A stretch of 64,000 nt of DNA, taken from the NCBI RefSeq assembly GCF_009497655.1, contig NZ_CP023317.1:3005501-3069500 (forward strand), written 5' to 3'. Of this stretch, positions 24,319 to 33,849 are shown piece after piece. Under the pieces are notes generated by a model. That model had not been told where the DNA came from and made no database searches. It worked only from the letters and a program-made list of their open reading frames with translations. The first letter of the stretch is position 1. Each line of letters starts with the position of its first letter. The position numbers and the translations under genes were made by a program. This DNA comes from Priestia megaterium (GTDB taxonomy: Bacteria > Bacillota > Bacilli > Bacillales > Bacillaceae_H).

Positions 24319-25941
24319 ATGAACAATTTACATCGAAGAATGGGAACATTCGCGTTAACCATGACGGGACTTGGATCAATTATTGGTTCCGGCTGGTTAT
24401 TTGGAGCGTGGCGAGCAGCTCAAATTGCAGGGCCGGCTGCTATTTTATCATGGGTCATTGGAATGGTCGTTATTTTATTTATTGCACTTTCTTACAGTGA
24501 ATTAGGATCCATGTTTCCCGAAGCCGGCGGGATGGTCAAGTATACGCAGTACTCACACGGTTCGTTTATTGGTTTTATTGCTGCTTGGGCAAACTGGATT
24601 GCGATTGTATCCGTTATTCCAGTCGAAGCAGTAGCTTCTGTACAGTATATGAGTTCGTGGCCTTGGAAGTGGGCACAGTGGACAAGCCACCTCGTAGAAA
24701 AAGGAACGTTAACTGGCGAAGGATTAGCTATCGCTACTGTGCTATTGATTATTTACTTTTTACTGAATTATTGGACAGTTGGACTATTTTCCAAAGCCAA
24801 CTCGTTAATTACTATTTTTAAAATTGTTATACCGGGACTTACAATCGGAGCACTTTTATTTGTAGGCTTTCACGGCGAGAACTTCACTTCTGGAAGCAGC
24901 ATCGCACCAAACGGCTGGGCTAGCGTGCTTACAGCAGTTGCTACGTCTGGGATTGTGTTTGCTTTTAACGGTTTTCAAAGCCCTATTAATATGGCGGGAG
25001 AAGCGAAAAATCCGGGCCGCTCTATTCCGATTGCGGTAGTAGGCTCAATTTTAGTTGCTACAGTCATTTATTTGCTTCTACAAATTGCTTTTATCGGGGC
25101 TGTAAATCCTTCTGATATTGCGAAGGGATGGAGTCATTTAAACTTTAACTCTCCGTTTGCAGATTTAGCCATTGCCCTTAACATTAACTGGCTTGTCATT
25201 GTCCTGTATGCAGATGCGTTTGTTTCACCATCTGGAACAGGTATTACGTATACAGCTACTACTGCTCGAATGATTTATGGTATGGAACAAAATAAATATT
25301 TGCCAAGTGTCCTAGGACGCCTTCATCCGATTTATGGTGTTCCGCGTCAGGCCATGTTTTTTAACTTAGCTGTTGCTCTTGTCTTTTTGTTTTTATTTCG
25401 GGGCTGGGGCGTGCTTGCTGAAATTATTTCAGTCGCTACGCTTATCTCTTACATTACAGGTCCTGTTACGGTTATGACGCTAAGACGAACTGGCAGCGAT
25501 TTATATCGTCCCCTTCGTTTAAAAGGATTAAGCATCATTGCGCCGCTTGGTTTTATTTTTGCTTCTTTAACGCTATATTGGGCGCGCTGGCCGCTAACTG
25601 GACAAGTTTTGTTTATTATTTTAATCGGCCTTCCTATTTATTTTTATTATCAAGCAAAGGCTAAATGGAAAGGCTCTCGACAGAACTTCAAAGGCGGCGT
25701 ATGGATGGTTGTATACTTACTTTGTATGATGACTATTTCATGGCTTGGAAGCGAAAAGTTTGGAGGCCTTAATGTTATTAAATATGGATGGGATATGGGA
25801 ATTATTGTTGTTGTTTCTCTTCTCTTCTACACATGGGCTTTAAAAAGCGGCTTCAAAACAGAGTATTTAGAGAATGGAAGAAAAGTAAATGACGACTTAA
25901 AAGCAGCAGTGAATGAAACAGCAGCTTCTAAAGAGTCATAA
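24319..25941 (+). CDS. APC-family amino acid permease (YveA-like aspartate:proton symporter)
   Basis: A 540-residue, 12-14-helix transporter. The first helix carries the APC-family GLGSIIGSGWLFGAWRAA, and the Glu/Asp-rich C-terminal tail is cytoplasmic. Segments such as RMGTFALTMTGLGSIIGSG and ELGSMFPEAGGM resemble B. subtilis YveA, which takes up aspartate with protons. AAAGGTG precedes ATG 24319. The substrate is inferred by similarity only. A cre-like palindrome suggests carbon control. Confidence 0.8.
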   Translation: MNNLHRRMGTFALTMTGLGSIIGSGWLFGAWRAAQIAGPAAILSWVIGMVVILFIALSYSELGSMFPEAGGMVKYTQYSHGSFIGFIAAWANWIAIVSVIPVEAVASVQYMSSWPWKWAQWTSHLVEKGTLTGEGLAIATVLLIIYFLLNYWTVGLFSKANSLITIFKIVIPGLTIGALLFVGFHGENFTSGSSIAPNGWASVLTAVATSGIVFAFNGFQSPINMAGEAKNPGRSIPIAVVGSILVATVIYLLLQIAFIGAVNPSDIAKGWSHLNFNSPFADLAIALNINWLVIVLYADAFVSPSGTGITYTATTARMIYGMEQNKYLPSVLGRLHPIYGVPRQAMFFNLAVALVFLFLFRGWGVLAEIISVATLISYITGPVTVMTLRRTGSDLYRPLRLKGLSIIAPLGFIFASLTLYWARWPLTGQVLFIILIGLPIYFYYQAKAKWKGSRQNFKGGVWMVVYLLCMMTISWLGSEKFGGLNVIKYGWDMGIIVVVSLLFYTWALKSGFKTEYLENGRKVNDDLKAAVNETAASKES

Positions 25942-25944
25942 CAA

Positions 25945-25970
25945 AAGCACCTTGCATAAGCAAGGTGCTT
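25945..25970. terminator. Bidirectional terminator (permease / Rrf2 gene)
   Basis: AAGCACCTTGC / GCAAGGTGCTT 11-bp stem, 4-nt loop. Confidence 0.85.
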
Positions 25971-25971
25971 C

Positions 25972-26391
25972 TTAGTGAGCAGTTCTAACTTTTTTCAGCA
26001 CGTCTTCGATCGTAATTTGATCTAGATGCCTGATTACGCTTTGCTCACTTTCCGTGAAAATGTCGTCCATAACTGTTTGAATGTTTGATTTCACAATACA
26101 GTCAGCGTCAGGGTCGCCGCTGCACCAGTGAGGCTTCAACGTTCCTGTCGATACAACTCGGTAAATCAGCCCAAGACTTATTTCAGCAGGGCTGCAGCCT
26201 AAAGTATAACCGCCGCCTAGCCCTTCTTTTGTCCGAACCAAGTTGTTTTTTCTGAGTGTACTCATTGTTTTCCGAACCCGTGCAGGATTGGTACAGATGT
26301 TATAAGCAATCGATTCACTGCTTGCCCGGTGATCTGGTAAATTTGCTAGGAACACTAAGCTGTGCACGGCAATGGTAAATTCACTGTTCAT
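25972..26391 (-). CDS. Rrf2-family transcriptional regulator
   Basis: A 139-residue protein with the Rrf2 winged helix (TIAVHSLVFLANL; SIAYNICTNPARVRKTM; recognition and wing GLGGGYTL). HWCSGDPDADC carries two cysteines, 7 residues apart, in the loop where IscR/NsrR hold an iron-sulfur cluster. Only two are present, so a cluster is uncertain. It is alone and shares a terminator with the convergent permease. Target unknown. Confidence 0.82.
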   Translation of the reverse strand: MNSEFTIAVHSLVFLANLPDHRASSESIAYNICTNPARVRKTMSTLRKNNLVRTKEGLGGGYTLGCSPAEISLGLIYRVVSTGTLKPHWCSGDPDADCIVKSNIQTVMDDIFTESEQSVIRHLDQITIEDVLKKVRTAH

Positions 26392-26490
26392 CTTCCATAA
26401 ACCACCTTTTTTCTTTCTCTACTGTAACGTTAAGTGACACAGTTCAAAAAGTCAAGAGAGCAAGGAAGGAAAGAAGAACTGTAGCTTTAT

Positions 26491-27135
26491 TTATTCACGG
26501 TCTTCTTTTTCTATACTTTCTACTTCGTTAGCTGAGTTGATTTCAAGGTATACTGTCTTTTCTTTTAAACTGCCTTTTTCTTCTTTTTCAAAGTCAGTGC
26601 TTTTTTGATACGTTTTTTTGCCGTTTGGAACTTTTACCGTTATATGTTTGTTACTTTCTTCTATAAAAATACCCACAACTTTACGTTCGTTTCCATCTTG
26701 TTCGTACACGCCATCTTTATCTGCTTTTGCTTTTGGAGTTAATTCAATACTAATTGCTTCTTGTGTAGCTGCGTCAATCTCAGCTTCTACTTCTTTATTA
26801 AGCATATCTTTTAGCTGTGAGCCTTCCACTTCCATCCCAGAGCTCTTTGGTACTTTAACAAGTTGATCATCAATACTCAGCGTCATTTCTTTTTTAGCGT
26901 CTTTTTTTAACGTACCGATCAAGTCAAAATCTTCTTCTTTCCCCTTTTTAATGTCTGGGTCATTGGAATACTGCTGTAGCTTTATCAATTCTTGACGGTC
27001 TTCAATTGGTTTTTCCTCTGCTTTATGATTGTCTGATTTTGTCTTGTTAGCCGGTTCACCTGAACAGGCTGCCGCACTTCCAATCATACAGAGAGTGACT
27101 AAGGACAGGATTCCTTTTGTTAGCTGTTTTTGCAT
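26491..27135 (-). CDS. Predicted lipoprotein, unknown function
   Basis: A 214-residue protein with the lipobox SAAAC (Cys24). The mature region is very rich in Lys/Glu and shows two repeated beta units (MTLSIDDQLVKVPKSSG and ITVKVPNGKKTYQKS). This suggests an extracellular beta domain on the membrane. AAAAAGGAG precedes the ATG. I do not recognise the family. Confidence 0.72.
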   Translation of the reverse strand: MQKQLTKGILSLVTLCMIGSAAACSGEPANKTKSDNHKAEEKPIEDRQELIKLQQYSNDPDIKKGKEEDFDLIGTLKKDAKKEMTLSIDDQLVKVPKSSGMEVEGSQLKDMLNKEVEAEIDAATQEAISIELTPKAKADKDGVYEQDGNERKVVGIFIEESNKHITVKVPNGKKTYQKSTDFEKEEKGSLKEKTVYLEINSANEVESIEKEDRE

Positions 27136-27179
27136 ATGTATTCTCCTTTTTCTTTTTTATTTCCACCTTTATACATATG

Positions 27180-27330
27180 TAAAACAAAAAATGAAACATA
27201 ACGACATCCAGGAAACCTACGTTCACCCTACCAATGAAAAAATCCGAACGGGTTGAATTCTTTATCAAGAATCAAACGCGTTCGGATTTTCTTTCAACTA
27301 AAACACTTTGGTCCTAGCTTCTTTTTAAAG
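27180..27330. repeat. Dispersed terminator element, copy A
   Basis: A left arm AAATGAAACATAACGACATCC, a block CCTACGTTCACCCTACCAATG, a stem AAAATCCGAACG (27239-27250) / CGTTCGGATTTT (27279-27290), and a right arm ending CTAGCTTCTTTTT. The order and sequence match three other intergenic copies in this window. It is upstream of the lipoprotein and overlaps the 3' end of the next minus-strand gene. Confidence 0.7.
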
Positions 27331-27690
27331 CTGCTGTTGCTTCAATATATGATTCGCTTCTTCTAAGTAAGTCACATACGCCTGTACTTGTTTATCACCG
27401 TAATTATCTAGTTCAAACAGCGCTTCTTGTATAAAATTAAAATTATCAATAATATGCTGTGTTTTCATGCCTCGGCTTGTGAGTAAATTGTTTAACCATA
27501 AGGCATAGTCCGTAAAAATTTGCAGGTTGTCTAACTTATATGTTGTCTCGAGATACTTCATATGATAATGATTATCTTCATGGCATCTTTCTTTGCCGCG
27601 CTCTCCGAATTTTTCGAGCAAAGAAGGTTCTAACTCGTAGATTTTCTCCGTTACTCTTTCGACGATCTTATTAACGGGAAGTGAACTCAT
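27325..27690 (-). CDS. Helical protein coupled to a haem monooxygenase
   Basis: A 121-residue, all-helical cytoplasmic protein with LEKFGERGKERCHEDNHYHM (one Cys, three His) followed by LDNLQIFTDYALWLNNLL. Its ATG overlaps the stop of the monooxygenase gene by 4 nt (ATGA), so the two are translationally coupled. The His/Cys cluster could bind a metal or haem, which is inference. The family looks familiar from other bacilli but has no function that I can name. Confidence 0.72.
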   Translation of the reverse strand: MSSLPVNKIVERVTEKIYELEPSLLEKFGERGKERCHEDNHYHMKYLETTYKLDNLQIFTDYALWLNNLLTSRGMKTQHIIDNFNFIQEALFELDNYGDKQVQAYVTYLEEANHILKQQQL

Positions 27691-27992
27691 CGTGCCACCA
27701 CTTTGTACTGAGAAACTTTTGGGATGACGGCTGCCAGTTCTTGATCAGGGTACTTTTTCTCTAAATCATGAATACGCTTGAAATCTTCGCTTCGTACCCA
27801 GCTTAAATAATTCTCTTTCGTATCAAATGTAAGCTGAACGGTGAGCTCCCCTGCTCGCTTATCGTTTTGAAGAAGTAGAAAGTCTACAAATCCTGGAGCC
27901 TCGTCGACTGATTTTGAACGATTTTTATAAATTCCAATCACTTCTTCAGCTTTTTCATCCGGTACATTAAATGTTGAAAATACGGTGTACAT
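27687..27992 (-). CDS. Antibiotic-biosynthesis-monooxygenase-fold protein, HmoA-like haem monooxygenase
   Basis: A 101-residue protein of the ABM ferredoxin-like fold: FNVPDEKAEEVIGIYKNRSK, then APGFVDFLLLQND, TVQLTFDTKENYLSWV and SEDFKRIH. This is the layout of B. subtilis HmoA and other IsdG-type haem-degrading monooxygenases. GGGAGG precedes the ATG. The family also contains non-haem members, so the activity is inferred. Confidence 0.8.
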   Translation of the reverse strand: MYTVFSTFNVPDEKAEEVIGIYKNRSKSVDEAPGFVDFLLLQNDKRAGELTVQLTFDTKENYLSWVRSEDFKRIHDLEKKYPDQELAAVIPKVSQYKVVAR

Positions 27993-28110
27993 CTTGGTTC
28001 CTCCCTTTATGATACAAAACCTGGGTTCTTTTCTCTTTATTGTACATCATATAGGAGATGAAATGGTGTTACGTTTAGATTTCACTGGGGTTACAGCAGG
28101 TCTTTAACCT

Positions 28111-28147
28111 AAAAGCCCTTTGAAACGCTGTTTCAAAGGGCTTTTTT
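28111..28147 (-). terminator. Terminator of the malic enzyme gene
   Basis: AAAAGCCCTTTGAAAC / GTTTCAAAGGGCTTTT 16-bp stem, 3-nt loop, T-run. Confidence 0.9.
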
Positions 28148-28155
28148 ATCCGTTA

Positions 28156-29388
28156 TTAGTTTTCGATTTTTGTTAATTGTTCTGTATGTGTTTTTACACG
28201 TGCTGGATCAATTGTAATACGGGCAACGCCTGAATCCATTGCTGCTTTTGCTACAGACTCCGCTACAGCTGGTGCTACGCGAGGATCAAATGGTCCAGGG
28301 ATCACGTAATCTGCGTTTAGCTCTTCTTCTGTAATAAGGGCTGCAATTGCTTCAACAGCAGCTTTTTTCATTTCTTCGTTAATATGAGTAGCGCGAACGT
28401 CTAACGCACCGCGGAAAATTCCAGGGAATGCAAGAACGTTATTTACTTGGTTAGGGAAGTCTGAACGACCTGTTCCAATAACAGCCGCTCCTGCTTCTTT
28501 TGCAGCGTCTGGCTTGATTTCGGGATTAGGATTTGCCATCGCAAAGATAATTGCATCTTCATTCATTGATTTAACCATCTCTTGAGATAATGCATCTGCT
28601 GCAGATACGCCGATAAATACATCTGCGCCTTTAATTACATCGCTTAGCGTACCGCTTTCTTTGTTTACATTTGTATAAGAAGCCACTTCAGCTTTCACTT
28701 TGTTCATACCTTGAGGGCGGCCTTCATAAATAGCACCTCTTGTATCACACATGATCATGTCACGTACGCCGTAAGAATAAAGAAGTTTTGTAATAGCAAT
28801 GCCGGCAGCTCCTGCTCCGTTTAAGACGATTTTTAAGTCTTCCATTGATTTGTTTACAATTTTTAATGCATTTACAAGTCCTGCTACCGTTACGATTGCT
28901 GTACCGTGCTGATCATCATGGAACACAGGAATATCTACTTCTTTTTTCAGGCGCTCTTCAATTTCAAAGCACTGTGGAGCTGCGATATCTTCTAAGTTAA
29001 TGCCTCCGAATGTATGAGCCATTAATTTCACAGTTTCAACAATTTTATCTGTATCTGTTGTATCAAGTGCAATTGGGAATGCATCTACGCCTGCAAAGCT
29101 TTTAAATAAAATTGCTTTTCCTTCCATAACGGGAAGTGAAGCCGCAGGTCCGATGTTTCCAAGACCAAGAACAGCAGTACCATTTGTCACAACGCCGACC
29201 ATGTTTCCTTTCATTGTGTAATCATACACCGTTTCTGGATGTTCATGAATTTCTTTACAAGGTTCTGCTACTCCCGGAGAGTAAGCTAAGCTTAAATCTT
29301 GAGCGTTTTGAACTTCAACTTTTGATTTAACTTCTAACTTACCTTGTTTTTCTTGATGCATATGTAGTGCTTGATCACGTAGTGACAT
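28156..29388 (-). CDS. ytsJ: NADP-dependent malic enzyme (YtsJ)
   Basis: A 410-residue malic enzyme, the same length as B. subtilis YtsJ. It decarboxylates malate to pyruvate while reducing NADP. Conserved blocks are [27 protein letters not shown] (metal and substrate site), [10 protein letters not shown] (nucleotide fold) and [18 protein letters not shown]. The start MSLRDQALH is preceded by AAAAGGAGAG, so the upstream ATG in frame is not used. Confidence 0.95.
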   Translation of the reverse strand: MSLRDQALHMHQEKQGKLEVKSKVEVQNAQDLSLAYSPGVAEPCKEIHEHPETVYDYTMKGNMVGVVTNGTAVLGLGNIGPAASLPVMEGKAILFKSFAGVDAFPIALDTTDTDKIVETVKLMAHTFGGINLEDIAAPQCFEIEERLKKEVDIPVFHDDQHGTAIVTVAGLVNALKIVNKSMEDLKIVLNGAGAAGIAITKLLYSYGVRDMIMCDTRGAIYEGRPQGMNKVKAEVASYTNVNKESGTLSDVIKGADVFIGVSAADALSQEMVKSMNEDAIIFAMANPNPEIKPDAAKEAGAAVIGTGRSDFPNQVNNVLAFPGIFRGALDVRATHINEEMKKAAVEAIAALITEEELNADYVIPGPFDPRVAPAVAESVAKAAMDSGVARITIDPARVKTHTEQLTKIEN

Positions 29389-29613
29389 AATTGTATTCTC
29401 TCCTTTTTTTCTATACATTTAAATTTTTTAATGAATTTATTTAACACTTGCTTTTTATCTCCATAATTGTAAGACAACCTGACTGAATAAATTCACAGAC
29501 AAGTGCCATTATGAAACAAGAAACATAAAAAGTAAACTATCTTGCTTAAACCACTGCTGCGCTTTGTTAATATAAAGTCTAGACGTGTCGGCAACTCTTG
29601 TTTGTCTCACTTC

Positions 29614-29638
29614 AAGTTGTCTGATATACAGACAACTT
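29614..29638 (-). terminator. Hairpin after AAC(3)-like gene
   Basis: AAGTTGTCT / AGACAACTT 9-bp perfect stem with a 7-nt loop; no T-run, so its role as terminator is uncertain. Confidence 0.5.
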
Positions 29639-29658
29639 AGAAAATATACAACCGTTCA

Positions 29659-30453
29659 CTATAGCGCTTTCAAATACGTTTCAGCAAAATCGACGGCTTT
29701 AGGCATTGAAAAGAAGTATGCACGTGCTGAACCAATTTTTTCAGCTTTTATTCCTTTTGCTTCAATAAACGCTTCACCTATCTCTTCAAACAGCCCTTCT
29801 CGAAACTCTAATTCTTTATACGTCTTCCATACTCGCTTTCCTGAATCTATAACTGGAGATCCTTTTTGAATCACATTTCGATATGGAATCCGATATTCTG
29901 CTAGATGAAAAGAAGTATTATTCCCAAACCCGACACCTAATAATAAAACAAAGGCATGTTTTTTGTAAAGCCTTTCAAGAGGAGAATTTTCGCCTAAACT
30001 AAATTCAAGGGGATGATCTCTTAAGATGTCTTCGCTGTCCTTTCCCCAAGCGGCGAATGAATACATTGGATGGCTGCTTCTTCTTACGCCAGGATATGTT
30101 CGAAAAGTTTCCACGATTTGTCCCATCCCGCTTGTTGGCGTGTGGGCTGGATCATATGCAGGCATCGTTTCCCGAATATTTTCCCACCACTCTTTTGGCA
30201 CAGCCGGATTGCCCCATTCTGATGGATCCGAAAGATCGACCGACTGTGACGGCATAACGATCGTTCCTTCCTCTGTCACTGTCTCCATTAAAGCTTGAAC
30301 AACGGCTACTGAACCTCCGTTTACCCACCCTAATGAAGATAGTGAAGAATGAACCATGATAGTCATCCCTTGTGTGATGCCTAACCTGCATAAATCTTCT
30401 TTTAACGTCTCTTTCGTTCTAGGATGATCTGTTGCTTGGACAATGTGCTTCAT
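29659..30453 (-). CDS. Aminoglycoside 3-N-acetyltransferase family protein (YokD-like)
   Basis: This 264-residue protein belongs to the Antibiotic_NAT family: MVHSSLSSLGWVNGGS at the start of the fold, HTPTSGMGQIVETFR with the active-site region, and PMYSFAAWGKD. Members such as B. subtilis YokD and B. anthracis BA2930 bind CoA but do not always act on drugs. Resistance is possible but not shown. AAGGAG precedes the ATG. The gene stands alone. Confidence 0.88.
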   Translation of the reverse strand: MKHIVQATDHPRTKETLKEDLCRLGITQGMTIMVHSSLSSLGWVNGGSVAVVQALMETVTEEGTIVMPSQSVDLSDPSEWGNPAVPKEWWENIRETMPAYDPAHTPTSGMGQIVETFRTYPGVRRSSHPMYSFAAWGKDSEDILRDHPLEFSLGENSPLERLYKKHAFVLLLGVGFGNNTSFHLAEYRIPYRNVIQKGSPVIDSGKRVWKTYKELEFREGLFEEIGEAFIEAKGIKAEKIGSARAYFFSMPKAVDFAETYLKAL

Positions 30454-30771
30454 CGTAAGCTCCTTACTTATAGTGCTGCTAGAATGTGTTGCTGAACTCT
30501 AGAAATATATGTAAAACTTATGTTTCCATAATAGTAAGAATAACACCAATTGTCAAATTATTTAAAGTAATAGAAAAACTTAGTTTTATTCATATCAGTT
30601 ATCATACAACTGACTTGTTGGTAAGTTTTATTTCCTTCAACTATCTTACTATAATAACAGCTAATGAATCTTTTTCAGTAAAGTAAAAAGAAGAATATTC
30701 CTATAAATAAAAGAAATACTAAGGAAGCTATACATATTTACATATCACTATTTTCAGGAGGAATGTGTACA
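30454..30771. other. Intergenic region, nothing recognised
   Basis: 318 bp of very AT-rich DNA separating divergent genes. It presumably holds both promoters, but no clear motif or small gene was seen. Confidence 0.5.
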
Positions 30772-31776
30772 ATGAGCACATCAAAACTTCCGCCGCTCAC
30801 GTCCTCGGAGCTCGCTAACTTATGGATGACTTATCAAGAAAAAACGATGATTTCGAGGTTTTTAGAATATTGTCTTGAAGGTAAAGAAGATCATAAAGAG
30901 CTTTTTGAGCTGTATTATAGCCGCTCATTAAATATTACAGAGCAAATCAAAGAAATTTTAGAGAACGAAGGTGCGGTTATTCCTTTAGGATTTACTAAAC
31001 ATGATGTAAACCTAGGAGTGCCGAAACTATTCGACTCCATGTTTGAAATCATGTACGTACGCTTAATGTCTCAGATTGAAACAGGCCTATTTGCTTTGCA
31101 TTCAACGATGTCCTACCGGGAAGATATACGGAGTTTTTTTGTAAATGCAACATCAGAATCGCAGAACATATACAATCAATCCACTCAGATATTATTAGAA
31201 ACCGGCGTCATTGCAAAGCCTCCTTACGTTTCGATGCCAAAAGAAGTTCGGTTTGTCCACGAACAAAATTATATCGGCGGGCTAAGTTGGCTTAGTGAAA
31301 AAAGATCTCTTAATACAATTGAAGTGTCGCTTATTCAACATGCCGTTGATACAAACCTTGTCGGAATGCAGCTGATGATTGGCTTTGCTCAAGCAGCTGG
31401 CAACAAAGAGGCACAGCAGCATTTTGTCAGCGGGATGAAGCTATCAAAAAAAATTGAAACAGAACTCGGAGATATTTTACGTCATAGCTATATAGAGCCT
31501 CCTGCTACCCATGCCGGAAAAGCAACAAGCTCAACTGTTTCTCCTTTTTCAGATAAATTAATGATGTACAACACCAGTCTTCTAAGCACCTTTGGCCTAG
31601 GAAGCAATGCTTTAGGGGGTGCTTTTAGCTTAAGAAGTGATTTGCCGCTCAAAATGCTGCAGCTGGCTAAAGACATTTACTTTTTTGCAAAAGAAGGCGG
31701 AAAAATTATGATTCAAAACGGATGGCTTGAAGAGCCTCCTCAAATTGAAGATCGCAATCAGTTAACCAAGAAATAG
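30772..31776 (+). CDS. DUF3231 family protein
   Basis: A 334-residue protein made of two tandem four-helix units of about 165 residues (ferritin-like layout). Segments TSSELANLWMTYQEKTM and LNTIEVSLIQHAVDTNLVGM open the two repeats. This is the DUF3231 family of spore-forming bacilli, with unknown function, often linked with spores or the cell surface. ATG 30772 is chosen because AGGAGG is 9 nt before it; an earlier ATG is too close to that site. Confidence 0.82.
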   Translation: MSTSKLPPLTSSELANLWMTYQEKTMISRFLEYCLEGKEDHKELFELYYSRSLNITEQIKEILENEGAVIPLGFTKHDVNLGVPKLFDSMFEIMYVRLMSQIETGLFALHSTMSYREDIRSFFVNATSESQNIYNQSTQILLETGVIAKPPYVSMPKEVRFVHEQNYIGGLSWLSEKRSLNTIEVSLIQHAVDTNLVGMQLMIGFAQAAGNKEAQQHFVSGMKLSKKIETELGDILRHSYIEPPATHAGKATSSTVSPFSDKLMMYNTSLLSTFGLGSNALGGAFSLRSDLPLKMLQLAKDIYFFAKEGGKIMIQNGWLEEPPQIEDRNQLTKK

Positions 31777-31793
31777 GTTCTTTGCTACAGGAA

Positions 31794-31833
31794 AGCTAGC
31801 TGCTCTACGTACAGCTAGCTCTTTTTGTTTTTT
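31794..31833 (+). terminator. Terminator of DUF3231 gene
   Basis: AGCTAGCTG / CAGCTAGCT perfect stem, 9-nt loop, then CTTTTTGTTTTTTT. Confidence 0.9.
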
Positions 31834-32012
31834 TAGTATACTGTTTTTAGTGCTAGCACGTAACAAATGTTTGCGTTATTTAGAAGCTGTTCCTATCTTT
31901 TTCCTAGTCATTTAGCTCATATCTCTACTTAATTTATAACAGAAAAATAAAATAAAAGGGATTTTTTCCAAGCTGCCGAAATCTTTCTATATAAAATAGA
32001 AAGGAGAAAAAT

Positions 32013-32543
32013 ATGTTTCCTATTCTTTCTACACCTCGCACTAAACTGCGTGAAATAACAGAAGCGGATGCAGATACTATTTTCGACTGCTTTTCTCAGG
32101 AAGAAGTTATCAAATATTACGGGCAAGAAAAATTCACAACTTTCCAAGAAGCTTTGGTGCTGATTGATATTTTTGCTGAAAACTACAGAAATCAAAAAGG
32201 TTTGCGCTGGGGAATCGAACGGCTCGATACGGGGGAACTAATCGGGACAGTTGGATTGAATCAGTGGAACCAAAAGCATAAGCGCGCGGAAATTGGCTAT
32301 GAGCTACACCCTCAGCACTGGAGTCACGGCTATGCTTCGGAAGCTGCTTCGGCTGTTATGGCTTATGGATTTGATACCCTTCAGCTAGTGCGGATTGGAG
32401 CTGTTGTGTTTCTTGAAAACAAGGCATCTCAGCACGTGCTTGAAAAGCTCGGGTTTCAACAAGAAGGAGTGTTAAAAAACTATATGTATCAAAACGGAAA
32501 AGCTTACGATACGCTTGTTTATAGCTCCCTGCCTCCTACATAA
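32013..32543 (+). CDS. GNAT-family acetyltransferase (RimJ/RimL type)
   Basis: A 176-residue GNAT with the typical opening LSTPRTKLREITEADADTI, central strand GLRWGIERLDTGELIGTVGL, acetyl-CoA loop HPQHWSHGYASEAASAVM, and ENKASQHVLEKLGFQQEG at the end. Such enzymes acetylate protein N-termini or small molecules. AAAGGAG precedes the ATG and a strong bidirectional terminator follows. Confidence 0.88.
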   Translation: MFPILSTPRTKLREITEADADTIFDCFSQEEVIKYYGQEKFTTFQEALVLIDIFAENYRNQKGLRWGIERLDTGELIGTVGLNQWNQKHKRAEIGYELHPQHWSHGYASEAASAVMAYGFDTLQLVRIGAVVFLENKASQHVLEKLGFQQEGVLKNYMYQNGKAYDTLVYSSLPPT

Positions 32544-32545
32544 TA

Positions 32546-32580
32546 AAAAAAGGATTCTTTTTAAGAAAAGAATCCTTTTT
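32546..32580. terminator. Bidirectional terminator (GNAT / SDR)
   Basis: AAAAAGGATTCTTTT / AAAAGAATCCTTTTT stem with a very short loop. Confidence 0.88.
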
Positions 32581-32584
32581 CGTT

Positions 32585-33334
32585 TTATTTAAACGCCGCA
32601 TACCCATCATCAGCCATTATGACACTGCCGTTTACAGCTCCCGCTTCTTCTAAGGACAGCAAATAAACCATATCTGCAATTTGTTTTGGATTAGTGAGCT
32701 CTCTGCTCATTGTTTTCGCTTTCATTCCTTCAATCATACCGTTGTCTTTATAGCCTTGAATAATAGGCGTATCAACAAATCCTGGCGCAACGGCGACGAC
32801 GCGAATACCGTATTTAGCGAGATCTAGCGCAGCTGATTTTGTCATCATCACAACAGCTCCTTTTGTTGCATGATAAGCATACGTTCCGGGTGAGGCTAAG
32901 AAGCTAAAAATAGAGGCCGTATTGATAATGACACCTTTAATACCTAACTCTCTCATTTTCCTGCCTGCTGCCATAATCCCATATGTAACGCCGTGCTGAT
33001 TCACATTAATAATACGGTGATATTCTTCTAAGTCTTGATCTAAAATAGATGTAGGACGTCCTATCCCTGCATTGTTAAACATCACATCAATTCGTCCAAA
33101 TGTATTCACCGTTTTCTCAATCAGTGCTTCCACTTCTTCAAACTTGGTGACGTCCGTTTGCACAAATAAAGCGTGGCCTCCCGCTTCTTCAATTTTTTGA
33201 AGAGTCTCTTTGCCTTTCCCTTCATCATAATCACCAATGACCACGGCGTCTCCTTTTTGCGCAAACTTTAAGGCAGTTTCTTTGCCAATTCCGCTTGCTC
33301 CCCCTGTAATAACCGCTACTCGTTTTTGCTGCAT
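32585..33334 (-). CDS. Short-chain dehydrogenase/reductase
   Basis: A 249-residue classical SDR: NAD(P)-binding ITGGASGIGKE (residues 9-19), NNAGIG, catalytic Ser in TASIF, and YAYHATK with the catalytic Tyr-x3-Lys. The acidic residue pattern IGDYDEGKG after the second strand suggests NAD rather than NADP. AAGGAGGG precedes ATG. The substrate is unknown. Confidence 0.88.
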   Translation of the reverse strand: MQQKRVAVITGGASGIGKETALKFAQKGDAVVIGDYDEGKGKETLQKIEEAGGHALFVQTDVTKFEEVEALIEKTVNTFGRIDVMFNNAGIGRPTSILDQDLEEYHRIINVNQHGVTYGIMAAGRKMRELGIKGVIINTASIFSFLASPGTYAYHATKGAVVMMTKSAALDLAKYGIRVVAVAPGFVDTPIIQGYKDNGMIEGMKAKTMSRELTNPKQIADMVYLLSLEEAGAVNGSVIMADDGYAAFK

Positions 33335-33533
33335 GTTTCTCCCTCCTTGATAAAAATTCCTTTCTTTTACATTATAGCATTCTTTTTTTCTACCAGCCGT
33401 TTCTATTCATCACCTCATTGCTATGAAATTGGTTAAGTTAGGCATGGCCAAACGCCTTTTTTACTAAAAATCAGCGTGTGTACAAGCAGTCTGTGATTTT
33501 TTGCATTTACTATAGGGTAAGGAGGTGATGGCT

Positions 33534-33800
33534 ATGCATGAACACACGGGTAATGTATCTATTCCGCGTCCTCCGGATGTGGTGACAATTCTGTGGGAGC
33601 GAAATCCTTTGGATAGACAAGCTCCTCGTACCATCGTAGAAGCAACGGTAATTGGCCGCGCAAATCCTTGCGGAGGCTCATTAGCTCAAGGTCAGCGCTA
33701 CCGCACTGCAGCTCATTGTTTACTTGACAACGGCTTTGAACAAATTACTGCTGAAAGATTAGGGGTATTTGGAGTAGCTGTATTTATTAGAGAATACTAA
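33534..33800 (+). CDS. Small conserved-looking protein, unknown function
   Basis: An 88-residue protein, MHEHTGNVSIPRPPDVV then beta-rich sequence ending FGVAVFIREY, with no signal or membrane segment. AAGGAGG at 33519-33525 fits ATG 33534 (8-nt spacing) rather than the upstream GTG/ATG codons. The regular Pro/Val pattern and good ribosome site support a real gene. Family not recognised. Confidence 0.7.
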   Translation: MHEHTGNVSIPRPPDVVTILWERNPLDRQAPRTIVEATVIGRANPCGGSLAQGQRYRTAAHCLLDNGFEQITAERLGVFGVAVFIREY

Positions 33801-33810
33801 AATAGAAAAA

Positions 33811-33839
33811 GGGACTTTTCTGTAAGTTAGAAAAGTCCC
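33811..33839 (-). terminator. Terminator of cysJI
   Basis: GGGACTTTTC / GAAAAGTCCC stem followed on the minus strand by CTTTTT; convergent with the small gene at 33534. Confidence 0.8.
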
Positions 33840-33849
33840 GTCATACGTA

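Noticed and set aside
30026-30298. 90-residue plus-strand frame inside the AAC(3)-like gene
   Set aside because: It is antisense to a conserved enzyme gene and lacks a ribosome site.
33438-33463. Small hairpin AGGC...GCCT plus T-run before the gene at 33534
   Set aside because: The stem is only 4-5 bp with a large loop, so it is too weak to call a terminator.
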